Shown: positions 43,727 to 56,399, counted from the stretch's first letter. The stretch: 64,000 nt of DNA from Cryptomeria japonica (GCF_030272615.1 NC_081415.1:505005373-505069372); one strand, 5' to 3'. Numbers and translations: made by a program. Notes: generated by a model from the sequence alone, not told the origin.

Positions 43727-45270
43727 TGATGGGGAGGTATACTCAAAGAGAGATAATTATTTGTTTAAGGGAAGTCAGGTGTTGTCTTAGTGGACTTCAT
43801 TCATTTTTCATCTGGTCTACTAATCAATTTAGACACCTCAACTCTCTAAGAGTGCTCCCAATCAAGATGTGCTCACTGGTTGCTTAGGCATGGTTGAGAT
43901 TCACAAGGGTAAATCCAACCTTCCACTCTTAAACTCCTAAAAAATGCTTACAAAGGTTGTAGTAGGTGTTTTTGATGTTTTCCAAGGGTAATCAACTAGT
44001 TTTGAGTGAAGGTTGATTCATTTCCCCATCACTCCTTCATTTTCCTATTTTCTAGGCCTAGTAGCCCTAGAGCCCCACTTAGCCCTACCTAACTGGTTTT
44101 TGTGGATTTTCTCACAATTTCCCTAAAGACCCACACAAACTCTTTGATGATCAGGATACCCTTTTGGAAGTACTTTCCAATTTATGAAGTGAGGAATTTC
44201 AGTCTGACCGTAGAGGTACAGAACCCGAGAAATGCTTGTTTTAGGTGGTTTTAGGCTTATTTTGGTCTTTTTCCAAGGGTTTGGTGTCTTCCTTGATTTT
44301 CCACACCTCCAAACTCACACATATGCTCTGCCACACCTCACTTGTTCACTCCAATCACTTTGCAACTCCAACCCTGCTCTTTCTTGCAAAAACTTGCATA
44401 ATCTCATTCATTTCCTAATCGGGCTATGACTGAGCTCGCCTAGGAAACGATGCCCATTGGCCTTTCAATGACCACCAAAGGAAAATAAAATCTATTTACA
44501 CTATACAAAGGTTCCATGGCTCTAGTTCCAAGGGTTATTGAGAAGAACTCAAAGGACTTCAAGCTGGAACCATGTTTGGGCCTCTCAAACCCTTACGCTA
44601 AGAGCTTGCAAAATTGAGCTCAATTCAAACCTGCAATAAAACTAACCAAATTGCTTCTTGAGAACTACAAGAAAATATACAAAATAACAAACAAAGAACA
44701 ACAATGCAATCAATCCATTAGGTACGGATTGGTGCTCTAATTCTTGAAAAATGCAATGTAAAACTTCAAAAATGGTCTCCAATTTGTATTTCAATCTACT
44801 CCAGGAATTCAACAACCTCATTACATTCATTCTCAAGGAATTTATATGACATTGTTGTCCTAACTAACTCTCCATCGGTTTCCTAACCAACAAGTTTCTC
44901 AACATTGCAAAAAGTTGTCAAGCAACTTTGACAACTTTTGCCAAAAAGTGCATTTTTGCCTTACATGCTTTGTATTCTCCTCCACACCATCTAGGATGAA
45001 TGAAAACCATTACATTAACATGTCCCAATTCCAAACAAGGCTATTCAAGGCATTTTTCATCTAAATGCAATATTTTGCAATTTTAGGCTTACAAAGGCTT
45101 ACAAGCCAAAATTGAGCAAATGCATTGTCCTAAGGACATTCGACCTACCAAAGAATTTCATAAACACATGAGGACCTAAGAGAAGGATCTTATTTACCAC
45201 TCCAAACCAACCTATGAACAAACACACTAAAAATAATAAATTGGACTGAAAACTAGGTGCTCCTGCACCA
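43727..45270 (-). mobile_element. Solo LTR, gypsy type
   Basis: A 1544-base insertion with GGCTC duplications (43722-43726 and 45271-45275). Read on the minus strand it starts TGGTGCAGGAGCACCTAG and ends CTCCCCATCA. The first 18 bases equal the start of the chromovirus 3' LTR at 8433, so it is a relative of that family, but the rest differs. No internal element sequence is present, so it arose by LTR-LTR recombination. Joining across it restores the ORF1 phase. Confidence 0.9.
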
Positions 45271-45275
45271 GGCTC

Positions 45276-46602
45276 CCGCTTGAATATCGTGGTCCAGATA
45301 TTGTGAAAATTTTGGCTAATCAAATGGTTATTTTTATCAAGCATGATCTTATCCCATATGAACTTGCCCATTTAACCATTAGGGTATGCCTATTGCTAAA
45401 CCTCACAAAGCCACTTCCCAAGTCCATTATAATGACTTCCTCCATAGGAAAATGGAATCAAGACATTTGCATACAAGGTACTAGAGATGTTGATGACCGT
45501 ATAGATAAATTGGGTCATTTTAATTTGCAATGTCAAGGATTGGGTATTGATACTGTTAGGGTTTGCAAGGATTTTGTGACTGATTTCCATAAATGCTCCT
45601 TTTATTAGTATATTGCATCTCCTCCTTCTACATCAAGCGGGACAACAAGTGTAGTTGACTTAACAGAGAGCCCCGTACCTCTGAATAATGTTGATAATGT
45701 TACAAGACCTTTCCAGGGTGTTCAGTTTCAGGTAGACCCTCCTCTTTCTGTGATTCCTTCTCAATTATTTTTTGGTTGTATGGTAGACGTTTTACTTCCA
45801 GCAGAAAAAAGAACAAAGCCCTCCAATTGGAAGAAATCTCCTCAATATTAGGTTGCTATCTCTGGTTCATGTTCTCTACAAAAATTTTTTGGGTAGATAC
45901 AAGAAAATATCTTTTAAAATCCACTACCCTTCAATCCTGGTTGATTGGTTGTATAAGAAAATATTTGTTTCCTCTCTTTTTAGGCAACTCACTTCTTCTT
46001 TTCTGAGTTTAACTTCCGTGGGAACCTCAGATACTCAATCTCAGGAAATCTCTATATCACAGAATGCAAAGAATAACCTGATTCATAGCTTGATGTTTGA
46101 TTGCCAACCTTTCCATGTGGTTGATTGCAATCTTCCCACTGCTAGATCCTCATCGAATACCCCACATATCGAATAATTGGTACATGATATCCTTATCTTT
46201 GTTGCATCGAACTTGATTCATGAAATTTATCTTGAGGAATTTCTGAAAATTCAGGATGTCCCTTATGTTGATGCTATGCCTCTTGCTCTTAATACTTCAC
46301 CACCCATTTTCTCACCCCTATTAGAATCTAGTCATGTTGAACACCTTGTGGCTGAAGACAATTCATATCAGCCCTTTCAACCTCCCACACAACTTGACTT
46401 CAATTTTGCTCAACATCTCTCTCTTGCTCAAACAGTCTCTTCATCTCCTTTGTTATCTAAAACACCTAAAAAAAGAGGTTGGAAGCCCAAGATTCTTAAA
46501 ATCCAAGAAGAGATCGCAGCAGGTATCCAGTCTACAATTGTAGACAAGTTTTCACCCCACTCAAGACCGAGAAGAGCATGTTGTTCTTCTCGGATGCAAT
46601 GA
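45276..46602 (+). pseudogene. LINE-1 ORF1, C-terminal part
   Basis: Continues in phase (PLEYRGPDIVKILANQM) to 45608, then shifts frame. The last frame, 46177-46602, ends with a basic KTPKKRGWKPKIL segment and a stop that overlaps the ORF2 start. An AT-rich middle section at 45640-46010 is poorly preserved. Confidence 0.75.
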
Positions 46603-46604
46603 GG

Positions 46605-49600
46605 ATCATATCTTGGAATGTTAGAGGTTTTAATGCCTCTGACAAGAGGGGATGGATCAAGCAGCAATTGGATTCCTCCCAAGCACACATCATTTTATTA
46701 CAAGAAACAAAGTTTTCTGATGAAGCCTCTCAAAAGATTTTTAAAAAATGGACTTTATGGGATTTCATACATATTCCTGCAGTAGGGGCTTTCAGTGGTA
46801 TTCTGACCTTGTAGAATTCCAGGACAATCAAAGAAAAAACTTTGAACCAAGGGACAAATTGGCATCTTATCCTTATTGAAAATTTTGATTTATCCTTTGT
46901 TCTCTTTAATATTTATGGTCCAACGGCTTCTCAAGAGAAAAATGCTCTTTGGAATACTTTATCTTGTCAGATCCATCAACAGGGAGTTTAGAAAATCATC
47001 TTAGGAGGTGATTTTTATGCCATTTTGTCTCAAGATGAAAAACAGGGAGGCAATCCTACTGCGTCTAAGGTGATTGAAGGCTTTAGATCTTTTGTGTCTG
47101 ATAATGCCCTTTCTGACATTTCACCTTCTAATGGTCAATTTACATGGACAAACCAGAGAAATTCCCTTCATATTGCAAGCAGATTGGACAGGTTTTTCAC
47201 TTCATATGAATGGATCCGTTAGAAATATACTTTGAGCTCTAATATTCTATCATTCTCTGGATCTGACCATTTTCCGATCTCATTATGCTTGGATAAACAT
47301 GAAGCTTCTCATCGTAGACCTTCTTTTAAATTTGAAAGAATGTGGTTTCGGCACCCACACTTTCATGCTCTGCTTCGTCAATGGTGGGTAAGTGCCCCCT
47401 TCTGTAGGGGGAACAAAATATTTCAACTCTATATGGAAATACAGCTTGTAAAAGCAAATATCAAAGTCTGGAATAGGGAAGTATTCAAAAATATCTTTGC
47501 AGGGAAATCAAATGTAGAGAAGGAATTAAAGGACGTCAACAAACTTATCTTTTCTAATGGGATTAATCCAGAAACCTTCTCAAAGAAGAAGCATTTACAA
47601 AGTTACTGGGAAGAATTGTGCTCTAGAGACGAGAATTGGAGACAAAAATCAAGGGAGATATGGTTAAAAGATGGGGCCAAAAATACTAAGTTCATTGAGG
47701 CATCTGCAAAGATTAAGCAACCTACATCTACTATCTTTTCTATAAATGCCTCTTCTTCTGGGGTAAAATTACCTAATGAACAAGAAATTAGGGAAGAGAG
47801 TGAACTCTTCTATAAGAATCTTTTTGCTCCCTCCCCTCCTTTTGTTCCCGAGGATTCCAGTGTCGAGGTATTGCTAGATTCCATCCCTTGTCTGATTTCA
47901 TAGCGTGATAACGATTATCTGATGCAACCTTTCTCTCTTGCTGAATTACAAGATGTGGTAGTTTCAATGGCTCTTGACAAGTCTCCAGGTCCTGATGGTT
48001 TCACCATGCTATTCTTTCAAAATTATTGGGACGTTTTAAGCTTTGATCTTTTAATGGCTTTGGAGGAGTCAAGACAAAAATCTTTTATTCTCAAGAACTT
48101 CAATTTAACCCATCTTGCTGTTATCTCCAAATCCAACCACCCTCAATCTTTTGCAAACTTTAGGCCTATCTCCTTGTGTAATACAGTGTACAAGATCTTC
48201 ACAAAAGCTATTTGTCTCCGGTTAAAATCCTTGATACCTAAAGTAATATCTCCTCAACAAGGAGGTTTTGTTCCTGGTAGGGAAACATCGGAAGGTGCGC
48301 TTGTGGCTCATGAAGTTTTGCACTCAATTAACTCTTCACAGTCCCCTGCTTTCATAGCTAAATTAGAAATGTTGAAAGCATATGATAAAATATGTTGGTC
48401 TTTTCTTTTGAGAGTGCTTAAAAAGTTTGGCTTTTCGGATAAGTGGTGCAAATGGATCAAAAATTGTCTCTCTGGGGCAGATTTTTTAATTATTATTAAT
48501 GGTAATCCTTCTGGTTTTTTTCGAGCCACTCAAGGTGTTTGACAAGGTGACTCACTGTCACCTTTTCTCTTCATTATCATGGCAAAAGCTTTTAGCAGAT
48601 TGGTCAATAAGAAGCTGATTTTGGGTCTTTGGAAGGGGGTATGCATCCCTAATACCTCAATTTCTATCTCTCACACATTATTTGTTGATGATACCCTTTT
48701 ATTTGGTTGTTCCAATATTCCAGAAGCAAGGCATATTAAAAAAATATTGGACATATATACTTCCAGATCTGGGTAGAAAATCAGTGCTCAGAAATCTAAA
48801 TTATTCATATTTAATACTTCTGAAATGGTGTCTAACAACATTATCCAAATATTGGGCTTTCTAGTGGATTCTCTTCCATCTTCGTACTTGGGCATCCCTT
48901 TCTTTATGGGAGCAGGGAAACCTTCTTTTTGGAATTATGTGATTGACAAATTAAAAAGAAGATTTTTGGTGTGGAAAGCTAGATGGTTATCTCTGTCAGG
49001 CAGAATCCTTCTTGTCAAAACAGTTTTGGCTACAATCCCAAACTACTACATTTCAATCCTTCAAGCCCCGAAATCTATTGTTTCCCATATCGAGAAAATT
49101 ATTCAAAATTTTATTTGGAAAGGTAATCTTTCAGAAGATAAAAAGATCCTGCTTGTGTCTCTCAACAAAATGACTCCAAGTAAATCTACGAGCGGGGTTG
49201 GTGTGCATAATCTTTCAAAAAAGAATAAGGCCTTTAGGGGAAAGTTGGTTTGGAATATTTATGTAAAACCACATGCTTTGTGGTGTCAAATTATGCAAGA
49301 AAAGTATTTAGATACTCCTACCCCATCATGTATATTTACTATCCTTGATCCTCCATTAGGGTCTGCAGTTTGGAACTTCATGATGGCTTCTAGGAATGTG
49401 ATTACTAGATATTTATCGTGGCAAGTACAAATGGTAAAGATGTCAACTTTTGGCATGATTCATGGAGTGGTCTCCCCCCTCTTAATCTTGAGGAATCTCT
49501 AGTAGATGTGATCCCTATATTTATTGCTCAATGGGGATCTTACCTTTATGATTACATAGATGATCTTGAGAAGCCTTCAAATCGTGTCATTTGGAAGAAT

Positions 49601-50872
49601 CCAGCTTTACTCCCAATCTCCCCAAATCAAAAGGTAAAATTTTCTTTGATTCTCAAGAACCGCATTATTTTTATCTCTAATGGTTTGGACAAATTGATAT
49701 GGTGCCCTGCGAAGAACGAAAAGTACTCTATCAAGGAAGGGTATAAGGCAATTCATCAGATGTCTGTTCAATCCTATTCACAAAGAGCTTATAACTTCTG
49801 TTGGAACAACAATATTCTTCCCAAGGCAGGGATGTTTTCTTGGCTTGCTCTACACAAGAGAATACTTACCAGTGAGAGACTTGATAAATTGAATATTGCA
49901 CATCCATTTGCTTGTGTACTTTGTGGTGAGCATAGTGAAACATTAGATCATCTCCTCCTCCAATGTGATTTTGCTCATTATTGTGGGATGCGTGTGCTTG
50001 CTAAGCTTTCCTTTAGCATCCCTCTTCCAAATAATGTATGGGATTTGTTCCAGTCATGGCCAGTCTTATACTCATCCTCTCTTTTTGCATGCACTTGGAA
50101 AGTGATCACATCCACAGTAGTATGGTGACTTTGGTGGAAAAGAAATAAGCGTATTTTTAGAAAGCAGACATCTCCTCTTTCTGATGTTTTCAATTACATT
50201 GAAAAATCAGTATCAGAACTGGTTAGTGCTCATGTTTCAAATCAGTTCAATCCAAATAGGGAATTTACTTCTTGGGATGGTCAAGTTATTAATTGTTGGA
50301 AGGGCATTTCTATTCCTGTATCACCTTGTTTTGCGAGAGTGAGAACTAGTAAAATTGATAGAAATAAAGTGAAATGGTGTCCTCCGGATTCAACACATTT
50401 TAAATTGAATTTTGATGGCTCCTCTAAAGGGAAATCAGGTGATGCAGGAGTAGGAGTATGCATAAGGGACCACACAGGGTGTGTTTTTGCTTTGAAATTT
50501 ATTTCTATTCCACCGGGTACTAACAACTTTGCAGAGGCATATGCTTTGCTTGAAGGCATTCTACTAGTTAAAAAACTAAACATCTCTTATATTCACATCG
50601 AAGGCAATTCAGCTATTATTATCAACACTTGCATAAAGAGAAATATTGACAACTGGCAGATAAGATATTTACTTGAACAAGCATGGACACTTATTGATAC
50701 ATTTGTAAACTTTACTATTTCACATGTGTATAGAGAAGGGAACCGGGTTGCAGATCATTTGGCAAATATGGGAAGTTCCAAGGTGGAACTTAATATGATG
50801 GGTCTGAATTGTGATCTCGATTCTTTTCCAATTCTTAAGGAAAAGTTTTTGGAGGACATGGGTACAGGATAA
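46605..50872 (+). pseudogene. LINE-1 ORF2: endonuclease, RT, zinc region, RNase H
   Basis: Endonuclease opens MRIISWNVRGFNASD and continues LLQETKF, GGDFYAIL, SRLDRFF, SGSDHFPI (to about 47300). Reverse transcriptase at 47922-48776 has LDKSPGPDGFTMLFFQ, NFRPISLCNTVYK, LEMLKAYDKICW and catalytic FVDDTLLFG (about 48680). The zinc region near 49790-49990 has HPFACVLCGEHSETLDHLL. RNase H at 50396-50790 has NFDGSSKGKSGDAGVG, NNFAEAYALLEGI and REGNRVADHLAN. Stops lie near 46812, 46989, 47220, 47901, 48540, 48774 and 50126, plus frameshifts. Plant L1 elements commonly carry this type of RNase H. Confidence 0.92.
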
Positions 50873-51358
50873 TATTACACATGGCTATGCAGTGGTCTTT
50901 TTCATAATGATAAAAATTGGTATGTGAGGTATTATAATTGCAGGGTTCTGTGGTTTTGTTGTATCTGAATGATGTAAATGGATGTTGATTTGAGCATCTA
51001 TGAAGCATGTTGGACTTCAAGTTGAATAAATGCATAAGTGAGGCAGACTGTGGACTGCTATGTAAATGTGTACATATTTCGTGATGTTTTGGTTCGGACT
51101 TCATCTTGTTCAACATATTCCAGAAAGCATTTGATACTTGGGGATGATTTGTGGCATTCGGTATTTTGGACATTACGAGATATATTGTACTTTTTGGCAT
51201 ACTAGGGATTTAAGTTTCACAACCTTTCTATGTATTATTGAGCAAGGATCACAATTATTCTTTCTGGTTTTTTTCTTCGGGAGCTCTTTGAATTAGCTTT
51301 TGTAAAGAAATATATAAATAAAATATATTAAGTGGCACAACCACCTTTTTTTTTTAAA
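50873..51358 (+). other. LINE-1 3' UTR and tail
   Basis: About 485 non-coding bases ending AAGTGGCACAACCACC, a T-run and AAAAA before the right duplication. It is repeated in minus orientation at 52337-52860 and, almost identically, at 54906-55135. Confidence 0.85.
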
Positions 51359-51374
51359 AACAATTATTACTACT

Positions 51375-52320
51375 CCGTAAATGATTACCCAAGTGATTTT
51401 TTTCCCTCTTAAAATATCATTTTGATAAATCATTCCAAATTTTTAATTTGCATAATATTTTACAAATGTTGTTATTATACCTCTATAAGGTATGATATTG
51501 CCTTTATCTCATTTTAATTATTATTAATTCAAATTTTACAAAAATTAAATTAAAAACATCATGTATCATTGAATTTAATTGCACCTCATACTTTATCATT
51601 GAATATATAAATATACCATATTTTCAAACTCGATATCTCTCAGTGTACTTTACTTAAAGTTTTTTAAATATAAAAATGCTAATTTAAATTATTTAATGTA
51701 ATTATGCCGAGAGGCATATTAATACTCACATAATGGATTGATAGATATCCACGATTAAAAACCTCCTATGATTAAAATTGACACCCGTCAATTACAAATA
51801 GTTTTATTATTACTTAAATAAATAAAAATTTAAATAACTTTAAATAACCTAAATTAAAATACATTGCACATGTTGTACTCTAACAAGTTAGAATCAGTTT
51901 AATATTTAATAGTAATAATAAAAATTAAATAATAAATTTAATTAAATAGTAATAATAATATTTTTAATACGGTCAACTAGTTATAATAAGAGTTCTCAAA
52001 TTAAACATTTAAAATTTTCATTATAGAGTATAAATAAAAATCAGTAAAATATTTACTATATTTTATTTTTAATTAATGTAAATAAAATAAAATAATAAAT
52101 AAAATTAAAATAATCTAAACTAAATTAAATAACTTGAATGAAAATAAATTAAATAGCTTTAATGAAATTAAATAGTTTAAATCAAACTAAATAAATTAAA
52201 TAACTTATATTAAAATAAATTAATTAATTGAAATTAAATAACTTAAATTAAAATAAATTGCATATTTAGTATTAGAACAAGTTAGAATCAATTTAGTATT
52301 TAATTTTATTCAACTATATC
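51375..52320. other. Helitron copy A right part and AT-rich repeats
   Basis: 51375-51700 matches 60010-60290 of copy B. The hairpin ATGCC-GAGA-GGCAT follows at 51704-51717. AT-rich repeat units then run from 51780 (ACAAGTTAGAATCAGTTTAA near 51885, recurring near 52270). No gene. Confidence 0.65.
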
Positions 52321-54820
52321 GGGTTTTTTTTTTTTTTTGAGAAAGGTGGCAGTGCCACTTAATATATTTTATTTATTTATATATTTCTTTTACAAAAGAT
52401 GCTTCAAACAGCTCCCAAAGAAAAGAACCAGTAAGAAAAACTTTGATCCTTGCTCTACAATACATAGAAAGGTTATGAAACTTAAATCTCTAGTATGCCA
52501 AAAAAACATAATATATCTTATAATGTCCAGAATACTGGGTGCCACAAATCATCCCCAAGTATCGAATGCTTTTTGGAATATGTTGAACAAGGTGAAGTTC
52601 AAACCAAAACATCACAACAGCTGTACACATTTACATAGAAATCCATAGTCTGCCTCACTTATGCATTTATTCAACTTCCAATCCAACACGCTTCTTAGAT
52701 GCTCAAATCGGTATCCATTCACATCATACAGATACAGCAGAACCACGGGACCCTGCACTTATAATACCACACATACCAATTTTTATCATTATGAAAAAAA
52801 CCACTGCATAGCCATGTGTAATATTATCCTGTACCCATGTCCTCCAAAAACTTTTCCCTAGAGAGTTGGATAAGAATCAAGATCACAATTGGGACCCATC
52901 ATATTAAGTTCCACCTTCAAACTTCCCATATTTGCCAAATGATCTGTAACCTGGTTCCCTTCTCTATACACATGTGAAATGGTAAAGTTTACAAATGTAT
53001 CAATAAGTGTCCATGCTTGTTCAAGTAAATATCTTATCTGCCAATTGTCAATATTTCTCTTTATGCAAGCATTGATAATAATAGTTGAATTGCCTTCAAT
53101 GTGAATATAAGATATGTTTAGTTTTTTTACTAGTAGAATGCCTTCAAGTAAAGCATATGCCTCTGCAAAGTTGTTAGTACCCGATGCAATAGAAGCAGAT
53201 TTCAAAGCAAAAACACACCCTGTGTGATCCCTTATGCATACTCCTATCCTTGCATCACCCGGGTTCCCTTTAGAGGAGCCATCAAAATTCAATTTGAAAT
53301 GCATTGAATCCGGAGGACACCATTTCACTTTATTTCTATCAATTTTACTAATTCTCACTCTCAGAAGACAAGGTGATACAGGAATAGAAATGCCCTTCCA
53401 GCAATTAATAACTTGATCATCCCAAGAAGTAAATTCCTTATTTGAATTGAACTGATTTGAAACATGAGCATTAACCAATTCTGATACTGATTTTTCAATA
53501 TAATTGAAAACATCAGAAAGATGAGATGTTTGCTTTATAAAAATACGCTTATTTCTTTCCCACCAAAGTGACCACACTATTGTGGATGGGATCACTTTCC
53601 AAATGCATGCAAAAAGAGAGGATGAGTATAAGACTGGCCATGACTGGAACAAATCCCATACATTATTTGGAAGAGGGATGCTAAAAGAAAGCTTATGAAG
53701 CACAAACATCCAACAATAATGAGCAAAATCACATTGAAGGAGGAGATGATCTAACATTTCATTGTGCTCACCACAAAGTACACAAGCAAATGGATGTGCA
53801 ATATTCAATTTATCAAGTCTCTCACTAGTGAGTATTCTCTTATGTAGAACAAGCCAAGCAAACATCCCTACCTTGGGAACAACACTGTTGTTCCAACATA
53901 AATTATAAGCTCTTTGTGAATAGGATTGAATGGACATCTGATGAATTGGCTTATACCCTTGATAGAGTACTTTCCGTTCTTCGCAACGCACCATATCAAT
54001 TTGTCCAAACCATTAGAGATAAAAATAATGCATTTTTTGAGAAACAAAGAAAATTTTACCTTTTGATGCGGGGAGATTGGGAGTAGAGATGGCTTCTTCC
54101 AAATAACATGATTTGAAGGCTTCTCAAGATCATCTATGTAATCATAATAGTGAGAACCCCATTGAGCAATAAATATAGGGATTGCATCTACTAGGGATTC
54201 CTCAAGATTAAGAGGGGGGAGACCACTCCATAAATCATGCCAAAAGTTGACATCTTTGCCATTATGTACTTGCCACGATAAATATCTAGTAATCACATTC
54301 CTAGAATCCATCATGAAGTTCCAAACTGCATACCCTGATGGAGGATCAAGGATAGTCAATATACGAGATGGGGTAGGAGTATCTAAATACTTTGCTTTGA
54401 TAATTTGACACCACAAAGCATGTGATTTTTCATAAATATTCCAAACCAACTTTCCCCCAAAGGCCTTATTCCTTTTTGAAAGATCATGCAGACCAACCCC
54501 GCCCATAGATTTGCTAGGAGTCATTTTGTTGAGAGACACAAGCGGGATCTTTTTATCTTCTGAAAGATTACTCTTCCAAATAAAATTTTGAGTAATTTTC
54601 TTGATATGAGAAACAATAGATTTGGGCTTGAAGGTTTGAAATGTAATAGTTTGGAATTGTAGCCAAAATAGTTTTGACAAGAAGGATTCTACCTAACAGG
54701 GATAACCATCTAGCTTTCCACACAGAAATTCTTCTTTTTAATCTGTCAATCACAGAATTCCAAAAAGAAGGTTTCCTTGCTCCCATAAAGAAAGGGATGC
54801 CCAAGTACGAAGATGGAAAA
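52321..54820 (-). mobile_element. LINE-2: minus-strand LINE 3' half, part of a chimera
   Basis: On the minus strand it starts mid-ORF2 near 54820 (equivalent to LINE-1 position about 48880) and ends in an A-run at 52325-52340. Its protein is roughly 90% identical to LINE-1 in the zinc region. It abuts, at 54820, a copy of LINE-1's own 3' flank instead of target DNA. No matching duplication is visible at its ends, which suggests it belongs to a larger insertion up to 55793. Confidence 0.85.
52858..54804 (-). pseudogene. LINE-2 ORF2 C-terminal part (thumb, zinc region, RNase H)
   Basis: Frames 54804-54568, 54680-53868 and 53994-52858 overlap through frameshifts. Products: MGIPFFMGARKPSFWN (thumb start), MGGVGLHDLSKRNKAFGGKL, zinc region HPFACVLCGEHNEMLDHLL near 53770, RNase H with NFDGSSKGNPGDARIG (near 53270) and REGNQVTDHLANMGS. 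The last frame is open for 378 codons, the longest LINE frame in the window. Confidence 0.88.
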
Positions 54821-54905
54821 ATTTGGAATGATTTATCAAAATGATATTTTAAGAGGGAAAAAAATCACTTGGGTAATCATTTATGGAGTAGTAATAATTG
54901 TTTTG
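54821..54905 (-). repeat. Copy of LINE-1 3' flank (transduced segment)
   Basis: The minus strand repeats 51359 to about 51441 with about one difference (CCATAA for CCGTAA). The flank of Helitron copy B (60000-60080) is much more different, so the source is the LINE-1 locus itself. Confidence 0.85.
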
Positions 54906-55793
54906 TTTTTTTTAAAATGTGGTTGTGCCACTTAATATATTTTATTTATATATTTCTTTACAAAAGCTAATTCAAAGAGCTCCTGGAAAAAAATACCAGA
55001 AAGAATAATTGTGATCCTTGCTCAATAATACATAGAAGGTTGTGAAACTTAAATCCCTAGTATGCCAAAAAGTACAATATATCTCGTAATGTCCAGAATA
55101 CCGAATGCCACAAATCATCCCCAAGTATCAAATGCTTGATCCATCCCCTCTTGTCAGAGGCATTCAAACCTCTGACATTCCAAAATATGATCCTCATTGC
55201 ATCCAAGAAGAACAATATGTTCTTCTTGGTTTTGTGTGGGGTGAAAACTTATCTACAATTGTAGTTTGGATAACTATTGCGATCTCTTCTTGGGTTTTAA
55301 GAATCTTTGGCTTCCGACCTCTTTTTTTAGGTGTTTTAGATAACAAAGGAGATGAAGAGATTGTTTGAGCAAGAGAGAGATGTTGAGCAAAATCAAAGTC
55401 AAGTTGTGTGGGAGGTTGAAAGGGTTGATATGAATTATCTTCGGCCACAAGGTTTTCAACATGACTAGATTCTAATAGGGGTGAGGAAATGGGTGGTGAA
55501 ATATTGCGAGCAAGAGGCATAGCATCAACAGAAGGGACACCCTGAATTTTCTGAAATTCCTCAAGAGCAATTTCATCTATCAAGTTCGATGCAACAGAGA
55601 TAAGGATATCATATGCCATTAATTCAATATTTGGAGTATCCGATGAGGATCCAGTAGTGGGAAGACTGCGATCAACCACATGGAAAGGTTGGCAATTAAA
55701 CATCAAGCTATGAATCAGGTTATCCTTTGCATTGTTTGATATAAAGATTTCCTGGGATTGAGTATCTGAGGCTCCCACGGAAGTTAAACTCAA
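54906..55793 (-). mobile_element. LINE-3: truncated LINE with ORF2 deleted
   Basis: On the minus strand: the ORF1 C-terminal half from 55793 to 55195, the first 15 or so codons of ORF2 (to about 55135), then a direct jump into the 3' UTR, which matches LINE-1 almost base for base and ends at the same tail. The junction (near 55134) shares AGCA with both parents. All of the endonuclease, reverse transcriptase and RNase H sequence is missing. Confidence 0.87.
55194..55793 (-). pseudogene. LINE-3 ORF1, C-terminal part
   Basis: A 199-codon open frame beginning inside ORF1 (MSLTSVGASDTQSQEIF) and ending KTPKKRGRKPKILK ... CSSWMQ. It is close to LINE-1 ORF1 at 46010-46602 but with about one residue in ten changed, more than in the adjoining 3' UTR. 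Confidence 0.85.
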
Positions 55794-56399
55794 AAAAACT
55801 AAATTAAATAACTTAAATTAAAATAAATTTTACTTATATTAGAATAAATTGCATGTGTAGTATTGTAATAAAAATACTTTAAATAACACCAATCAAAAAT
55901 AAAACTTTCAATAACCTTAAGTTATAATAAAAGTTCTCAAAATAAATACTTAAAATTTTCATTATATTACTCTATATATATAAATAGAAATCAATAAAAT
56001 ATGTACTAAATTTTATTTAAATTAATGTAAATAAAATAATAAATTAAATTAAATAATTTAAAATAACCTTAATTCAATTAAATAACTTAAATGAAAATAA
56101 GTTATAACAAGAGATCTCAAATAAAATATTTAAATTTTTTATTATATTACTCTATATATATATAAATAGAAATCAATAAACTATATACTAGATTTTATTT
56201 AAATTAATGTAAATAAAATAATAAATTAAATTAAATAATTTAAAATTATTAAAATTAAATTTAAATAACTTAAATTAAATTAAATAAATTAAATAACTTT
56301 AATAAAATTAAATACTTTAAATCAAAATAAATAAATTAAATGACTTAACTTAAAATAAATTGCATATGCAGTATTGTAACAAATTAGAATCAGTTTAAG
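55794..56399. repeat. AT-rich repeat units
   Basis: Two nearly successive copies of the unit TTACTCTATATATATAAATAG ... ATTTTATTT (near 55970 and 56148), plus ATTGCATGTGTAGTATTGTAA near 55846 and 56356. No gene. Confidence 0.7.

Larger units (their letters stand above)
42346..51358 (+). mobile_element. LINE-1: full-length L1-type LINE with RNase H
   Basis: Starts with a GC-rich 5' UTR (42360-42720, with a tandem GGGAGGCC...GAGACCCACAGGG unit about three times), then ORF1, ORF2 with endonuclease, reverse transcriptase, zinc region and RNase H, a 3' UTR and an A/T-mixed tail. A 16-bp exact duplication frames it. A solo LTR interrupts ORF1. Without it the element is about 7.5 kb. It has many stops, so it is inactive. 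Confidence 0.92.

Noticed and set aside
50339-50872. Host RNase H-like gene
   Set aside because: It follows LINE-1 reverse transcriptase in order and is repeated in LINE-2, so it is the LINE's own C-terminal domain.
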